Shown: in pieces, positions 5,964 through 12,762 of the stretch | Numbering within the stretch: the stretch's first letter is position 1 | How the letters are laid out: every line of letters starts with the position of its first letter | Assembly: GCA_051747405.1 (NCBI GenBank) | Contig: JBNJGC010000049.1 | Coordinates: forward strand, 1 to 15,695 | Direction: 5' to 3' | Source of the DNA: JAPHTQ01 sp051747405 | GTDB lineage: Bacteria; Pseudomonadota; Gammaproteobacteria; Thiohalomonadales; Thiohalomonadaceae | Length of the DNA stretch: 15,695 nt | Translations under genes and position numbers: made by a program | Notes under the pieces: generated by a model | Databases searched by the model: none | Told to the model about the DNA's origin: nothing | The model's input: the letters and a program-made list of their open reading frames with translations, nothing else

Positions 5964-8630
5964 TCACTCCCAGGCCCACTCTCCTGACCCTACCACAGCG
6001 GTACAGGCCGCGACGACCTCGGGGTCGTACCACTGTCCTTGATATTTTTCGATCTCGGCAAGCGCCTTCTCCATACCCAGCCCCGGGCGGTAGGGGCGGT
6101 GGGAGGTGATCGCCTCGACCACATCGGCCACGGCGAGGATCTTCGCCTCCAGCAGGATCGCATCCCCCTTGAGACCATCGGGATAGCCGCTGCCGTCGAG
6201 CCGTTCGTGGTGCTGGCGCACCATCTTCGCCACCGGCCAGGGGAAGTTGACATCCTTGATGATGTCGTAGCCCACACTGGGGTGGGACTTGATGAGATTA
6301 AACTCGTTATCGCTGAGCCGACCGGGGCGGTTGAGGATCTCGGAGGGGATGTAGATCTTACCGATATCGTGGATCAGCGCACCGAAGCGTATCCCCTCCA
6401 CCTGATCCGCAGACAGCCCCAGCTGCTCACCGATGGCCACCGCCAGCTTGGCCACCCGCTGCTGGTGCCCGGCGGTGTAGGGGTCGCGCTTCTCCAGCGC
6501 CGCCGCCATCGCCATGATGGTCTCCACCAGATTCTCCCGCAGCCGCTCCTCGGCCTGGTGCTGCCCCTGCTGCAAAACGACATTCTCACCGCGGGTCCGC
6601 AGAGAGCGGATACCGAAGGAGATGTCGGCGGCCAGCTCCTCGAGCAGCTTCTGCTCCTCGCCGGTGAAGGCGTCCGCCTCCCCGGCGTAGATGGCCAGTG
6701 CGCCGATAACCGTCGCACCGTCGCGCAGCGGCAGGGCGATCACCGAGTGGTAGTCGCGGCGGATCGCCTGTTCGCGCCAGGGGGCGAAATCCGGGTCGGT
6801 CTGCACATCGGCGGTGATGTGCGGCTCGCCCAGCCGGATCGCCTGCCCCACCGGCCCCTGCCCCAGGTCACTCTCGTCCCACTTGACCTGGATATGCTGC
6901 AAGTAGTCCAGCGCCACGCCATCACTGGCGCGGGGCACTACCAGGCGCTCACCGTCGCGCTCCTCGGCGTAGCCGATCCAGCTGAGCATATAGCCCCCCT
7001 CCTGCACCACGGCACGGCAGATCCCCGCCAGCAGCTGCTCCTCGCTCTCGGAGCGGACCAACACCATGTTACCGCTGCTAAGGGTGCGCAGGGCGCGGTT
7101 GGCGCTGGCCAGCGCCTGGCGGGCGCGCTTCTGCTCGGTGATATCACGGGCGATGAGAACAAAGCGCTCCGCACCACCGGAGAAGCTGACATACTGCAAC
7201 GACAGCTCCACCGGGAGAGGAGCGCCGTCACCGGTGCGGAACTCGGTCTCGATGCGCAGCAGCGCCCGCTCTCCCCGCCGCAGGGCATCGAGCTGGGCCT
7301 CGAACCAGTCGCGCTCCAGCCGGTGGGCGATATCCAGAGGGGTGAGCGACTCCAGTTGCACCCGGTCATAACCGAGCGCACTCTCGGCGCCGTGGTTGGC
7401 ATAGATGAAGCGGTAGGAGCCATCCTCGAACATCAGCACCTGATCGTCGCTCATATCCAGGGCCAGCCGGAAGCGGTGCAGCTCCTGCTCCAGCTGCTGG
7501 CGGCTGGTCAGGCTGCGTGCAATAAGGAGAACCAGGGTATGGCCGTCGTGCGCGAAGCGGTGGGCACTCACCTCCACCGGCACCGTTGCGCCGTCGCTGC
7601 GGCGATGAACGCTATCGAACACCGCATGCCCATCCCGCTCAAGCTGTTGCAGCCATGCGAAGATATTACCGGCGTGCTGTGGCTCAAACACCTGCGTCAG
7701 GGTCATCTCCAGCAGCGCCTCACGGCTGTAACCGAGCATCTGGCAGGCGTAGTCGTTAACCTCGACAAAACGGCCCGGGCTGCCGTCCGCATTGAGCTGG
7801 CTGACATACATGGCATCGGCGGCGTTATTGAACAGCAGGCGGTAGCGGCGCTCGCTCTCCTCCAGCTGCGCCTGGCGCTGCTGGATGTAGCCGGCCATGC
7901 GGTTGATCTCCTCGGCCAGCCGGGCCAGCTCGTCGCGACCGTTGACCCGGCTGCGCACGGAGAAGTCCCCATCGGCGATCATCTGCGCGGCATACTGCAG
8001 ATCATCCACCCGGCGGGTCACCACATGGTGCAGGAAGTACCACAGCAGCAGCGCCGCCAGCAGGATCGCCAGCACCAGACTGGCCATGAAGAAGAGCAGA
8101 TGGTCCAACTCGACGCCACGGTGCTTGCCCAGGTCATACTCCAGGTAGAGCAGCCCGTACTCCCCGCGCAGCGTCCCCGGTCCGGTCTCGTAACGGTTGA
8201 CCCGGAAGTAGCCGCAGAGCCAGCTGCCACCATCACACGCCTGGATACGGCTCAGCCCGCCGGCCACCACCTCCGCAGCCACCGCCGGCTGGTAACGCCC
8301 GCCCACCGGCTTGCCGATACCCTGCATACCGCCACCGAGCAGCACCGCCCCCGTCTCGTCCACCAGCACCACCCGCTGCACGAAACGGCTCAGGGAGACC
8401 TGAGCCAGATCCGCCTCGATGCGCTGCAGATCCCCCTGGCGATAGCTCGCATTGGCACTGCTCTGCATCATCCCCAGCACGGTGCGCAGGTGTCGGGTCA
8501 CATCCCGCTGCAGGTCGGCAGAGAGCAGCTGGTAGGAGAAGAGACCGTGGGCGATAGCCAACGCCGAGAAGACCAGGGCGACAAACAGCGGCACTGCAAT
8601 ACGCAGTGGCAGAAACATCGACAGAGGCAT
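5964..8630 (-). CDS. Sensor cyclic-di-GMP phosphodiesterase: periplasmic domain-HAMP-PAS-PAS-GAF-HD-GYP
   Basis: An 888-residue inner-membrane protein. Transmembrane helices at about 9-33 and 177-200 enclose a 143-residue periplasmic domain containing C132 and C139, which may form a disulfide. A HAMP linker (about 200-252), two PAS domains (about 258-375 and 380-500), a GAF domain (about 522-676) and an HD-GYP domain (about 700-880) follow. HD-GYP residues are all present: H722, H754-D755 in HDIGK, HPSVG at 783, H807-H808 in HHERLDGSGYPDG with G815-Y816-P817, and D835. It should hydrolyse cyclic di-GMP. The start ATG overlaps the upstream lipoprotein stop as TGATG, which implies translational coupling and makes the binding protein its likely periplasmic partner. 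No strong ribosome binding site is present. Confidence 0.93.
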   Translation of the reverse strand: MPLSMFLPLRIAVPLFVALVFSALAIAHGLFSYQLLSADLQRDVTRHLRTVLGMMQSSANASYRQGDLQRIEADLAQVSLSRFVQRVVLVDETGAVLLGGGMQGIGKPVGGRYQPAVAAEVVAGGLSRIQACDGGSWLCGYFRVNRYETGPGTLRGEYGLLYLEYDLGKHRGVELDHLLFFMASLVLAILLAALLLWYFLHHVVTRRVDDLQYAAQMIADGDFSVRSRVNGRDELARLAEEINRMAGYIQQRQAQLEESERRYRLLFNNAADAMYVSQLNADGSPGRFVEVNDYACQMLGYSREALLEMTLTQVFEPQHAGNIFAWLQQLERDGHAVFDSVHRRSDGATVPVEVSAHRFAHDGHTLVLLIARSLTSRQQLEQELHRFRLALDMSDDQVLMFEDGSYRFIYANHGAESALGYDRVQLESLTPLDIAHRLERDWFEAQLDALRRGERALLRIETEFRTGDGAPLPVELSLQYVSFSGGAERFVLIARDITEQKRARQALASANRALRTLSSGNMVLVRSESEEQLLAGICRAVVQEGGYMLSWIGYAEERDGERLVVPRASDGVALDYLQHIQVKWDESDLGQGPVGQAIRLGEPHITADVQTDPDFAPWREQAIRRDYHSVIALPLRDGATVIGALAIYAGEADAFTGEEQKLLEELAADISFGIRSLRTRGENVVLQQGQHQAEERLRENLVETIMAMAAALEKRDPYTAGHQQRVAKLAVAIGEQLGLSADQVEGIRFGALIHDIGKIYIPSEILNRPGRLSDNEFNLIKSHPSVGYDIIKDVNFPWPVAKMVRQHHERLDGSGYPDGLKGDAILLEAKILAVADVVEAITSHRPYRPGLGMEKALAEIEKYQGQWYDPEVVAACTAVVGSGEWAWE

Positions 8631-9583
8631 CAGTGGTACACCGTCAGCCGATCGGTGGGACAGAGCAGCCGCTCCACATCGATGCGCGAGCCGATCACCT
8701 TCTGCTCCAGCATGGTCGCATTCATACGCTGGGCCATGCGGCGGAAGGGCGCCCCTTCATCCTGCAAAATAGTGCGGTTGGCCTCCAGGCCGGGAAACTC
8801 CATCTCACCCAGCACCCTTTCGACGCTGGCCGGGTCCAGCCCGCTGTAATCGGCAAACCGGCGCTGCAGCGCCCCCTCGGGGCTCGCCCCAAGCCGCTCG
8901 ACCAGGCGGAACCACCCCTCGATGAGGGTGGAGATGTGGTCGGGATAGCGCTTCAGATAGCTCCGGTTTACCACCAGCACATCGGTGATCTCCCCCGGGA
9001 TCTCGGCACTGCTGAAAACCTGATTGGCCCCGCGCCCCAGCAGCTGGCTGCGCACCGGGTCGAAGGTGACCACAGCATCCACCCGCTCCCGCTCGAAGGC
9101 CGACAGGTGCTCATGCACCTCCAGCGGTACCACGGTGATATCGCTGATACCCAGCCCCGCCATCTCCAGTCCGCGGGTGAGCATGTGCGCCCCCACGGCG
9201 GTGTTCTCCACCCCGACCCGCAGCCCCTCCAGCTGCGCCATATCGGTGACCCCCGCCCGGGCGATGATGGCATCGGCGCCGTCGGAGTAGTCCATGATCA
9301 GCGGGATACAGACCTCCACCCCCGACTCGGCCAACAGCAGCGCCTCATCCAGAGTCAGACCAGCGGCGGTCACCATACCGTTACGAAACGAACGCATGGT
9401 TTCGGTATTGGAGGGGAGCTGAACCAGATGCAGCGGGATATCGTCGTAATAACCGGCGTCCCGCGCCAGATAGAGCGGCAGATAACCCATCCAGTTATTG
9501 GTACTGAGCACCAGCTCATCATCCCGACTGCTGCAAGCCGAAAGCATCACCATGCACAGCAGTAACACAACAAAATGGCGCAT
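8630..9583 (-). CDS. Lipoprotein solute-binding protein of the SsuA/NitT-TauT (NMT1-like) type
   Basis: A 317-residue periplasmic binding protein. The signal peptide ends in lipobox LSAC, with the lipidated cysteine at residue 17 of the chosen form. The mature part opens LVLSTNNWMGYLPLYLARDAGYY, the usual beginning of SsuA/NMT1-type binding proteins for sulfonates, nitrate or thiamine precursors, and continues with LEGLRVGVENTAVG and VDAVVTFDP segments. The ligand cannot be named. No ABC permease or ATPase gene is adjacent; instead its stop codon overlaps the start of the HD-GYP sensor, which suggests a signalling role. I chose the ATG at 9583; a GTG at 9595 would add four residues. A weak -10-like TAGACT lies at 625-620 of the 9 kb block (9625-9620). 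Confidence 0.88.
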   Translation of the reverse strand: MRHFVVLLLCMVMLSACSSRDDELVLSTNNWMGYLPLYLARDAGYYDDIPLHLVQLPSNTETMRSFRNGMVTAAGLTLDEALLLAESGVEVCIPLIMDYSDGADAIIARAGVTDMAQLEGLRVGVENTAVGAHMLTRGLEMAGLGISDITVVPLEVHEHLSAFERERVDAVVTFDPVRSQLLGRGANQVFSSAEIPGEITDVLVVNRSYLKRYPDHISTLIEGWFRLVERLGASPEGALQRRFADYSGLDPASVERVLGEMEFPGLEANRTILQDEGAPFRRMAQRMNATMLEQKVIGSRIDVERLLCPTDRLTVYH

Positions 9584-9660
9584 CGGGCCACCCACGGGTA
9601 GTGAAAGATCAGTGATGTCAGTCTAGCAGGGGCAACGGTAAGGGAAAACTGGTTGGTGCC

Positions 9661-9690
9661 GATGCGCTTCGCACGGCTCAGCGCATCCTA
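9661..9690. repeat. GTAGGATGCGC palindromic repeat, copy 1
   Basis: GATGCGCT (9661-9668) pairs with AGCGCATC (9680-9687) around an 11-nt loop. The TAG stop codon of the plsC-like gene lies inside this repeat (GTAGGATGCGC on the minus strand). A close copy is at 11761-11793. Confidence 0.6.
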
Positions 9691-10398
9691 CGTTGACCAC
9701 TCCCCCCCATCCGGCGCCAGCAGCGGCTCGAGCCGTTGCAGGCACTCCCGGGGCGGCCCCTCAGCGCAGTGCAGCACCGGGCGGTTGTAGAGGTGGGCGT
9801 GGGCACGCAACAGCACCGGAAGAAAGATCCGCCCCTGCGCCTTTGCCCCCTCGATACGCACCGGGTAGATGGGGCAGTCGGCCAGCTGCGCCAGGCGCAC
9901 CGCGCCGCCCTTGAGGTGACGCGGCGGCTCGCTGTCGAGGTGGATCTTGCCGTGGGGGAAGAGCGCCACCACCTCACCGTCGCGCAGCGCGCGCAGCGCA
10001 TCGCGAAAGGCCCGCTCGGGGCGTCCGCTGCGGTCCACCGGGATGCAGCCCACGGCGCGGAACAGCCACTGCAGACCGAAGCGCCGATACTGCTCGGTGG
10101 CGATGAGAAAACGCAGCTTGCGGCGGCTGGCGGCGAACATCAGCAGCGGATCGAGGCCGGAGATGTGGTTGGCCACCACGATCGCCGGCCCCTGTTCCGG
10201 CAGCTCGATGTGATCGGCGTGCAGCCGGTGGTAGTGGCGGCAGAAGAGGCGGTTGAGGCCGTCGACCCGATTCATCCAGCCGCGCCCCCACTCGATCTCG
10301 CAGGCGCGACCGGCGAGATGCCAAAGCAGAGCGAGCAGCAGCAGGAGCAACCCGCCCAGCCACCAGGGCCACAGCGCTGCGAGATCGGCCATCACCAT
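9688..10398 (-). CDS. PlsC-type lysophospholipid / 1-acylglycerol-3-phosphate acyltransferase family protein
   Basis: A 236-residue membrane protein of the PlsC fold. A long hydrophobic N-terminal helix spans about 9-29. Motif I is NHISGLDP with the catalytic H78-x4-D83; motif II is GCIPVDRSG (117-125); motif IV is PIYPVRIEG (176-184). Motif III reads FPHGKIH (147-153), where the family normally has FPEGT; the glutamate helps bind the glycerol phosphate, so acceptor specificity may differ. It should transfer an acyl chain to a lysolipid-type acceptor. Its ATG directly follows the def stop codon with no gap, and an AGAAGAAG run at the end of def can act as ribosome binding site. An in-frame ATG two codons later is an alternative. 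Confidence 0.88.
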   Translation of the reverse strand: MVMADLAALWPWWLGGLLLLLLALLWHLAGRACEIEWGRGWMNRVDGLNRLFCRHYHRLHADHIELPEQGPAIVVANHISGLDPLLMFAASRRKLRFLIATEQYRRFGLQWLFRAVGCIPVDRSGRPERAFRDALRALRDGEVVALFPHGKIHLDSEPPRHLKGGAVRLAQLADCPIYPVRIEGAKAQGRIFLPVLLRAHAHLYNRPVLHCAEGPPRECLQRLEPLLAPDGGEWST

Positions 10399-10908
10399 CT
10401 ACTTCTTCTGGTAGACCTTGCGCCGGAACAGGTCGTTGCGGCGGCTCACCAGGCGGTCGAGAAACAGCATACCGTCGAGGTGGTCGCACTCGTGCTGCAC
10501 CGCCCGCGCCTCGAACCCCTCGCACTCATATTCGTGCTGCTCGCCCTCGGCGTCGAAGGCGGTGAACTTGATGCGTTCGGCGCGGATCACGTTGCCGGTG
10601 TAGTCGGGCACCGACATGCACCCCTCGCGCCCCACCTTCATCCCGTCCCATTCGGTGATCTCGGGATTGATCAGCACCATAAAGCCGTGGTTCGGCACCG
10701 GCTTGCGGGTGACCGAACAGTCCACCAGCACGATGCGCTCAAAGCGCCCCACCTGCGGCGCGGCGATACCCACCCCGCCGGGACCGGCGCGCATGGTCTC
10801 CTCCAGATCGGCGACAAAGGCGCGCAGCTCGTCATCAAACGTCTCTACCGGTTTCGACTCCTGTTTCAGTCGCTCGTCCGGATAGGTCAGGATCTCCAGT
10901 ACAGCCAT
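10399..10908 (-). CDS. def: Peptide deformylase
   Basis: A 169-residue cytoplasmic metalloenzyme that removes the formyl group from N-terminal formylmethionine of new proteins. All three motifs are present: GVGIAAPQ (45-52), EGCMSVP (95-101, Met where Leu is usual) and QHECDHLDG (138-146). Metal ligands are C97, H139 and H143, and the catalytic base is E140. Length is normal for the family. It is not next to fmt, the usual partner, but sits between the gcvR-like and plsC-like genes with gaps of nine and zero bases, so all three are probably one transcript. A second deformylase elsewhere in the genome is possible. AGGGAG precedes the ATG. Confidence 0.96.
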   Translation of the reverse strand: MAVLEILTYPDERLKQESKPVETFDDELRAFVADLEETMRAGPGGVGIAAPQVGRFERIVLVDCSVTRKPVPNHGFMVLINPEITEWDGMKVGREGCMSVPDYTGNVIRAERIKFTAFDAEGEQHEYECEGFEARAVQHECDHLDGMLFLDRLVSRRNDLFRRKVYQKK

Positions 10909-10917
10909 GCCCGCTCC

Positions 10918-11439
10918 CTAACCGATCATCGTGTCGATGGACTCGAGCTTGGCCTCGACCCCTTTCTCGGCGACCGCATCCAGCGCCGACTGCAACGCCT
11001 CGATCCCCTCGCCGGCGTGGCCTTCGATCTGCATGATGTAGATCGGCTTGGCCTCGGTGCCGGCCACCGAGGTGTCCATATCGAGGATATGCAGCCCCGA
11101 CTCGGCCAGCGCGCCGGTCATGTGGGCGACGATACCGGCCCGGTCGGCGCCGTAGACGGTGATGCGCACATCCGGCTCCTGATGCTGATGCAGGTGGGCG
11201 TCGATGCGATCCACATGCAGATGCAGCCCCAGCGACTCGGCCACCGGCTCCACCATGTGGGTCAGGGCTGGCTTGTTACCGTCGAACTCCACCATCAACA
11301 TGATGGTGAAGTTGCCGCCCAGGCGCATCATACTCGCCTCGCCAAGATTACAGCCGCCGTCATACAGCGCCGCACTCAGATGGGCGACGATACCGGGGCG
11401 GTCCTTGCCGACCACCGTCAACATATACCAATGTTTCAT
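10918..11439 (-). CDS. GcvR-like double ACT-domain regulator
   Basis: A 173-residue protein made of two ACT domains, about 5-75 (VVGKDRPGIVAHLS) and 92-167 (VYGADRAGIVAHMT). This is the architecture of GcvR, which in E. coli (190 residues) binds GcvA and represses the glycine cleavage operon; both DRxGIVAH loops suggest amino-acid binding. Direct control of glycine cleavage here is inference, since no gcv genes are visible. The ATG at 11439 has AGGAGA four bases upstream. The frame stays open to 11508, but that extension is a translation of the CGCAAAG repeat and is rejected. It leads the gcvR-like/def/plsC-like group. Confidence 0.9.
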   Translation of the reverse strand: MKHWYMLTVVGKDRPGIVAHLSAALYDGGCNLGEASMMRLGGNFTIMLMVEFDGNKPALTHMVEPVAESLGLHLHVDRIDAHLHQHQEPDVRITVYGADRAGIVAHMTGALAESGLHILDMDTSVAGTEAKPIYIMQIEGHAGEGIEALQSALDAVAEKGVEAKLESIDTMIG

Positions 11440-11456
11440 CTCTTCTCCTGCAAAAA

Positions 11457-11497
11457 TATCCACCGCTAAGGCGCAAAGAACGCAAAGAACGCAAAGG
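11457..11497. repeat. CGCAAAG repeat in the gcvR-like leader
   Basis: CACCGCTAAGGCGCAAAG followed by a 9-nt tandem unit (AACGCAAAG) in two copies. It lies eight bases upstream of the gcvR-like ribosome binding site. The glnB leader holds a related repeat in the same orientation at 15566-15599. Confidence 0.6.
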
Positions 11498-11562
11498 CAA
11501 CCCTGCACTGCGCCGACTCACGGGAAAACTTTATCACGTCCGGTAAAACAAAGTTCGAAGTT

Positions 11563-11612
11563 CAAGCCCGTAGGTTGGGGTATCTTCTCAGACACCCCAA
11601 CCTACGGGCTTG
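11563..11612. repeat. Perfect 19-bp inverted repeat (GTAGGTTGGGG type)
   Basis: CAAGCCCGTAGGTTGGGGT (11563-11581) is followed by a 12-nt loop and its exact reverse complement (11594-11612). The arm core GTAGGTTGGGGT is shared with repeats at 881 and 4128. No T-run follows on either strand. Confidence 0.65.
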
Positions 11613-11631
11613 CCCCATTCCCACAACAAAC

Positions 11632-11720
11632 CGTCATTCCGGGCTTGACCCGGAATCCATCGCGAAATACACGGCGAAGACAACCCTGGCATGGATGCCG
11701 GAGCAGCTCCGGCATGACGG
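11632..11720. repeat. GTCATTCCGG double-hairpin repeat, copy 2
   Basis: Same layout as 4286-4371: hairpin ATTCCGGG/CCCGGAAT (11636-11656) and hairpin ATGCCGGAGC/GCTCCGGCAT (11695-11715), ending in CATGACGG. The central stretch differs from copy 1. The 413-bp gap between the gcvR-like start and the pgeF stop contains only repeats of this kind. Confidence 0.6.
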
Positions 11721-11721
11721 T

Positions 11722-11739
11722 CTCCGTGCTCTCTGTGGC
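11722..11739. repeat. CTCTGTGG/CACAGAG repeat, short copy
   Basis: CTCCGTGCTCTCTGTGGC matches the central part of the repeat at 4403-4432. It directly follows a GTCATTCCGG element, as the copy at 4403 also does at a longer distance. Confidence 0.5.
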
Positions 11740-11760
11740 GATAATCTCTAGGCCCCTGCA

Positions 11761-11793
11761 TGATGCGCTTCGCAAGCTCAGCGCATCCTATGG
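11761..11793. repeat. GTAGGATGCGC palindromic repeat, copy 2
   Basis: TGATGCGCTTCGCAAGCTCA followed by GCGCATCCTATGG is nearly identical to 9661-9690 in both arms and in the TTCGCA loop start. It lies 60 bp beyond the pgeF stop codon. Confidence 0.6.
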
Positions 11794-11852
11794 GTATCGC
11801 TCTTTACCGGAGCCAGTGCAGCTGCCCGGAGTCCGAACCCTGAACCTCGAAA

Positions 11853-12584
11853 CTACCCCAACCAGATAAGACTGGCCATACGCCCAGTCACCCCATCCCG
11901 CCGGTAGGAGTAGAACCGCTCCGCCTCGGTATAGGTACAGTGCTCTCCGCCATAGATGGCGTCGACGCCGGCGCGTCTCAAGCGTTGCCGCGCCAGGGCG
12001 TAGATATCGGCCAGCCAGCGACCCGCCGGTGAGGGCGTGAACGCACCCGCTGCCGCCGGGTTCTCGTCAATAAAGGCCTGGCGCACCTCCTCACCGACTT
12101 CAAAGACCTTCGGGCCGATGGCCGGGCCGAGAAAGGCCAACAGCTCGTCCCCCGCGCCCAGCTTCGCCACGGTCGACTCAACCACCCCATTTACCAGCCC
12201 GCGCCATCCGGCGTGGGCCGCCGCTACCACCGATCCTTGCCGATCGCACAGCAACACAGGCAGACAGTCGGCGGTCAATACCGCACAGACGACACCAGGT
12301 TGGTGGCTGATCGAGGCATCCGCCTCGCAGGGCGTTTTGATTTCGGCGACCTCCACGGCGCAAGTGCCGTGGACCTGGTTGAGCCAGCGCGGCTCAGACG
12401 GCAACGCCAGCGACTCGACAAGGCGACGACGATTCTCCGCCACCGCCGCCGGATCATCACCCACATGGTCGCCCAGGTTGAGACTGTCGAAGGGCGGCAG
12501 GCTGACCCCGCCGCTGCGGGTGGTCACCGCGGCGTGGACATTGGGCGGGGCGGGCCAGGGAGGACTAATTATCTCAAAGGGCAC
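11853..12584 (-). CDS. pgeF: PgeF (YfiH), peptidoglycan editing factor
   Basis: A 243-residue protein of the YfiH/laccase-domain family, the same length as E. coli YfiH. Family proteins are purine-nucleoside-acting zinc enzymes and keep L-Ser out of the peptidoglycan stem peptide in E. coli. Predicted metal/active-site residues are all present: H72 in WLNQVHG, C107 in TADCLPVLL and H124 in AHAGWRGL. GGVSLPPFDSLNLG and the C-terminal GRMASLIWL are also typical. I chose a GTG start at 12584 with GGAG six bases upstream. The frame continues to an ATG at 12638, but the extra 18 residues come partly from a repeat and have no match in E. coli. It follows rluD on the same strand, as in E. coli. Confidence 0.95.
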   Translation of the reverse strand: MPFEIISPPWPAPPNVHAAVTTRSGGVSLPPFDSLNLGDHVGDDPAAVAENRRRLVESLALPSEPRWLNQVHGTCAVEVAEIKTPCEADASISHQPGVVCAVLTADCLPVLLCDRQGSVVAAAHAGWRGLVNGVVESTVAKLGAGDELLAFLGPAIGPKVFEVGEEVRQAFIDENPAAAGAFTPSPAGRWLADIYALARQRLRRAGVDAIYGGEHCTYTEAERFYSYRRDGVTGRMASLIWLG

Positions 12585-12590
12585 TAACTT

Positions 12591-12594
12591 CTCC
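12591..12594 (-). promoter_or_regulatory. Shine-Dalgarno that fixes a GTG start for pgeF
   Basis: GGAG on the minus strand, six bases (AAGTTA) before the GTG at 12584. It gives a protein of exactly the E. coli length. Confidence 0.6.
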
Positions 12595-12600
12595 AGCCTC

Positions 12601-12670
12601 TCGTAGAAGTGGCTTCCAGCGGCGAGAAACATTTGCATAATACTGGTCGCGGCAGGATGCTGCTTCTACA
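12601..12670. repeat. Inverted pair of GTAGAAG-type repeats
   Basis: TCGTAGAAGTGGCTTCCAGC (12601-12620, continuing GGCGAG) and, on the opposite strand, TGTAGAAGCAGCATCCTGCC (from 12670 leftwards) are diverged inverted copies separated by about 18 bases. They resemble the REP/BIME pairs of pseudomonads. The pair lies upstream of pgeF. Confidence 0.5.
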
Positions 12671-12680
12671 ACAATCAGCC

Positions 12681-12710
12681 GTAGGGTGGATAAGCGCAGC
12701 GCATCCACCG
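12681..12710. repeat. GTAGGGTGGATAAGCG repeat
   Basis: GGTGGAT (12685-12691) pairs with ATCCACC (12703-12709), with an inner GCGC/GCGC pairing. It is related to the GTAGGATGCGC repeats but has its own loop. No gene is seen in 12585-12762. Confidence 0.5.
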
Positions 12711-12740
12711 TGCCTGGGTTCATCGTCCGAATGCGTCTCT

Positions 12741-12761
12741 TGAAACTTGAAACTTGAAACT
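12741..12761. repeat. Short tandem repeat TGAAACT x3
   Basis: Three exact copies of the 7-mer TGAAACT end one base from the rluD stop codon (12763-12765). A looser version (AAGTTCGAAGTTCAAG) occurs at 11551-11566. Confidence 0.6.
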
Positions 12762-12762
12762 T

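Noticed and set aside
6039..8849. Very long (936-codon) open frame antisense to the HD-GYP gene
   Set aside because: It mirrors the high-GC third-position bias of the real gene, has low-complexity His/Leu/Gln-rich composition and no recognisable domain. The same applies to antisense frames at 1520-2938, 4346-6109 and 9736-11469.
9661..9690. Rho-independent terminator after the plsC-like gene
   Set aside because: The stem is real but no T-run follows on the transcribed strand, and the same sequence recurs at 11761, so it is better called a dispersed repeat.
11440..11508. N-terminal extension of the gcvR-like protein with a Cys-Leu repeat
   Set aside because: The residues are a translation of the CGCAAAG repeat; ATG 11439 has its own AGGAGA.
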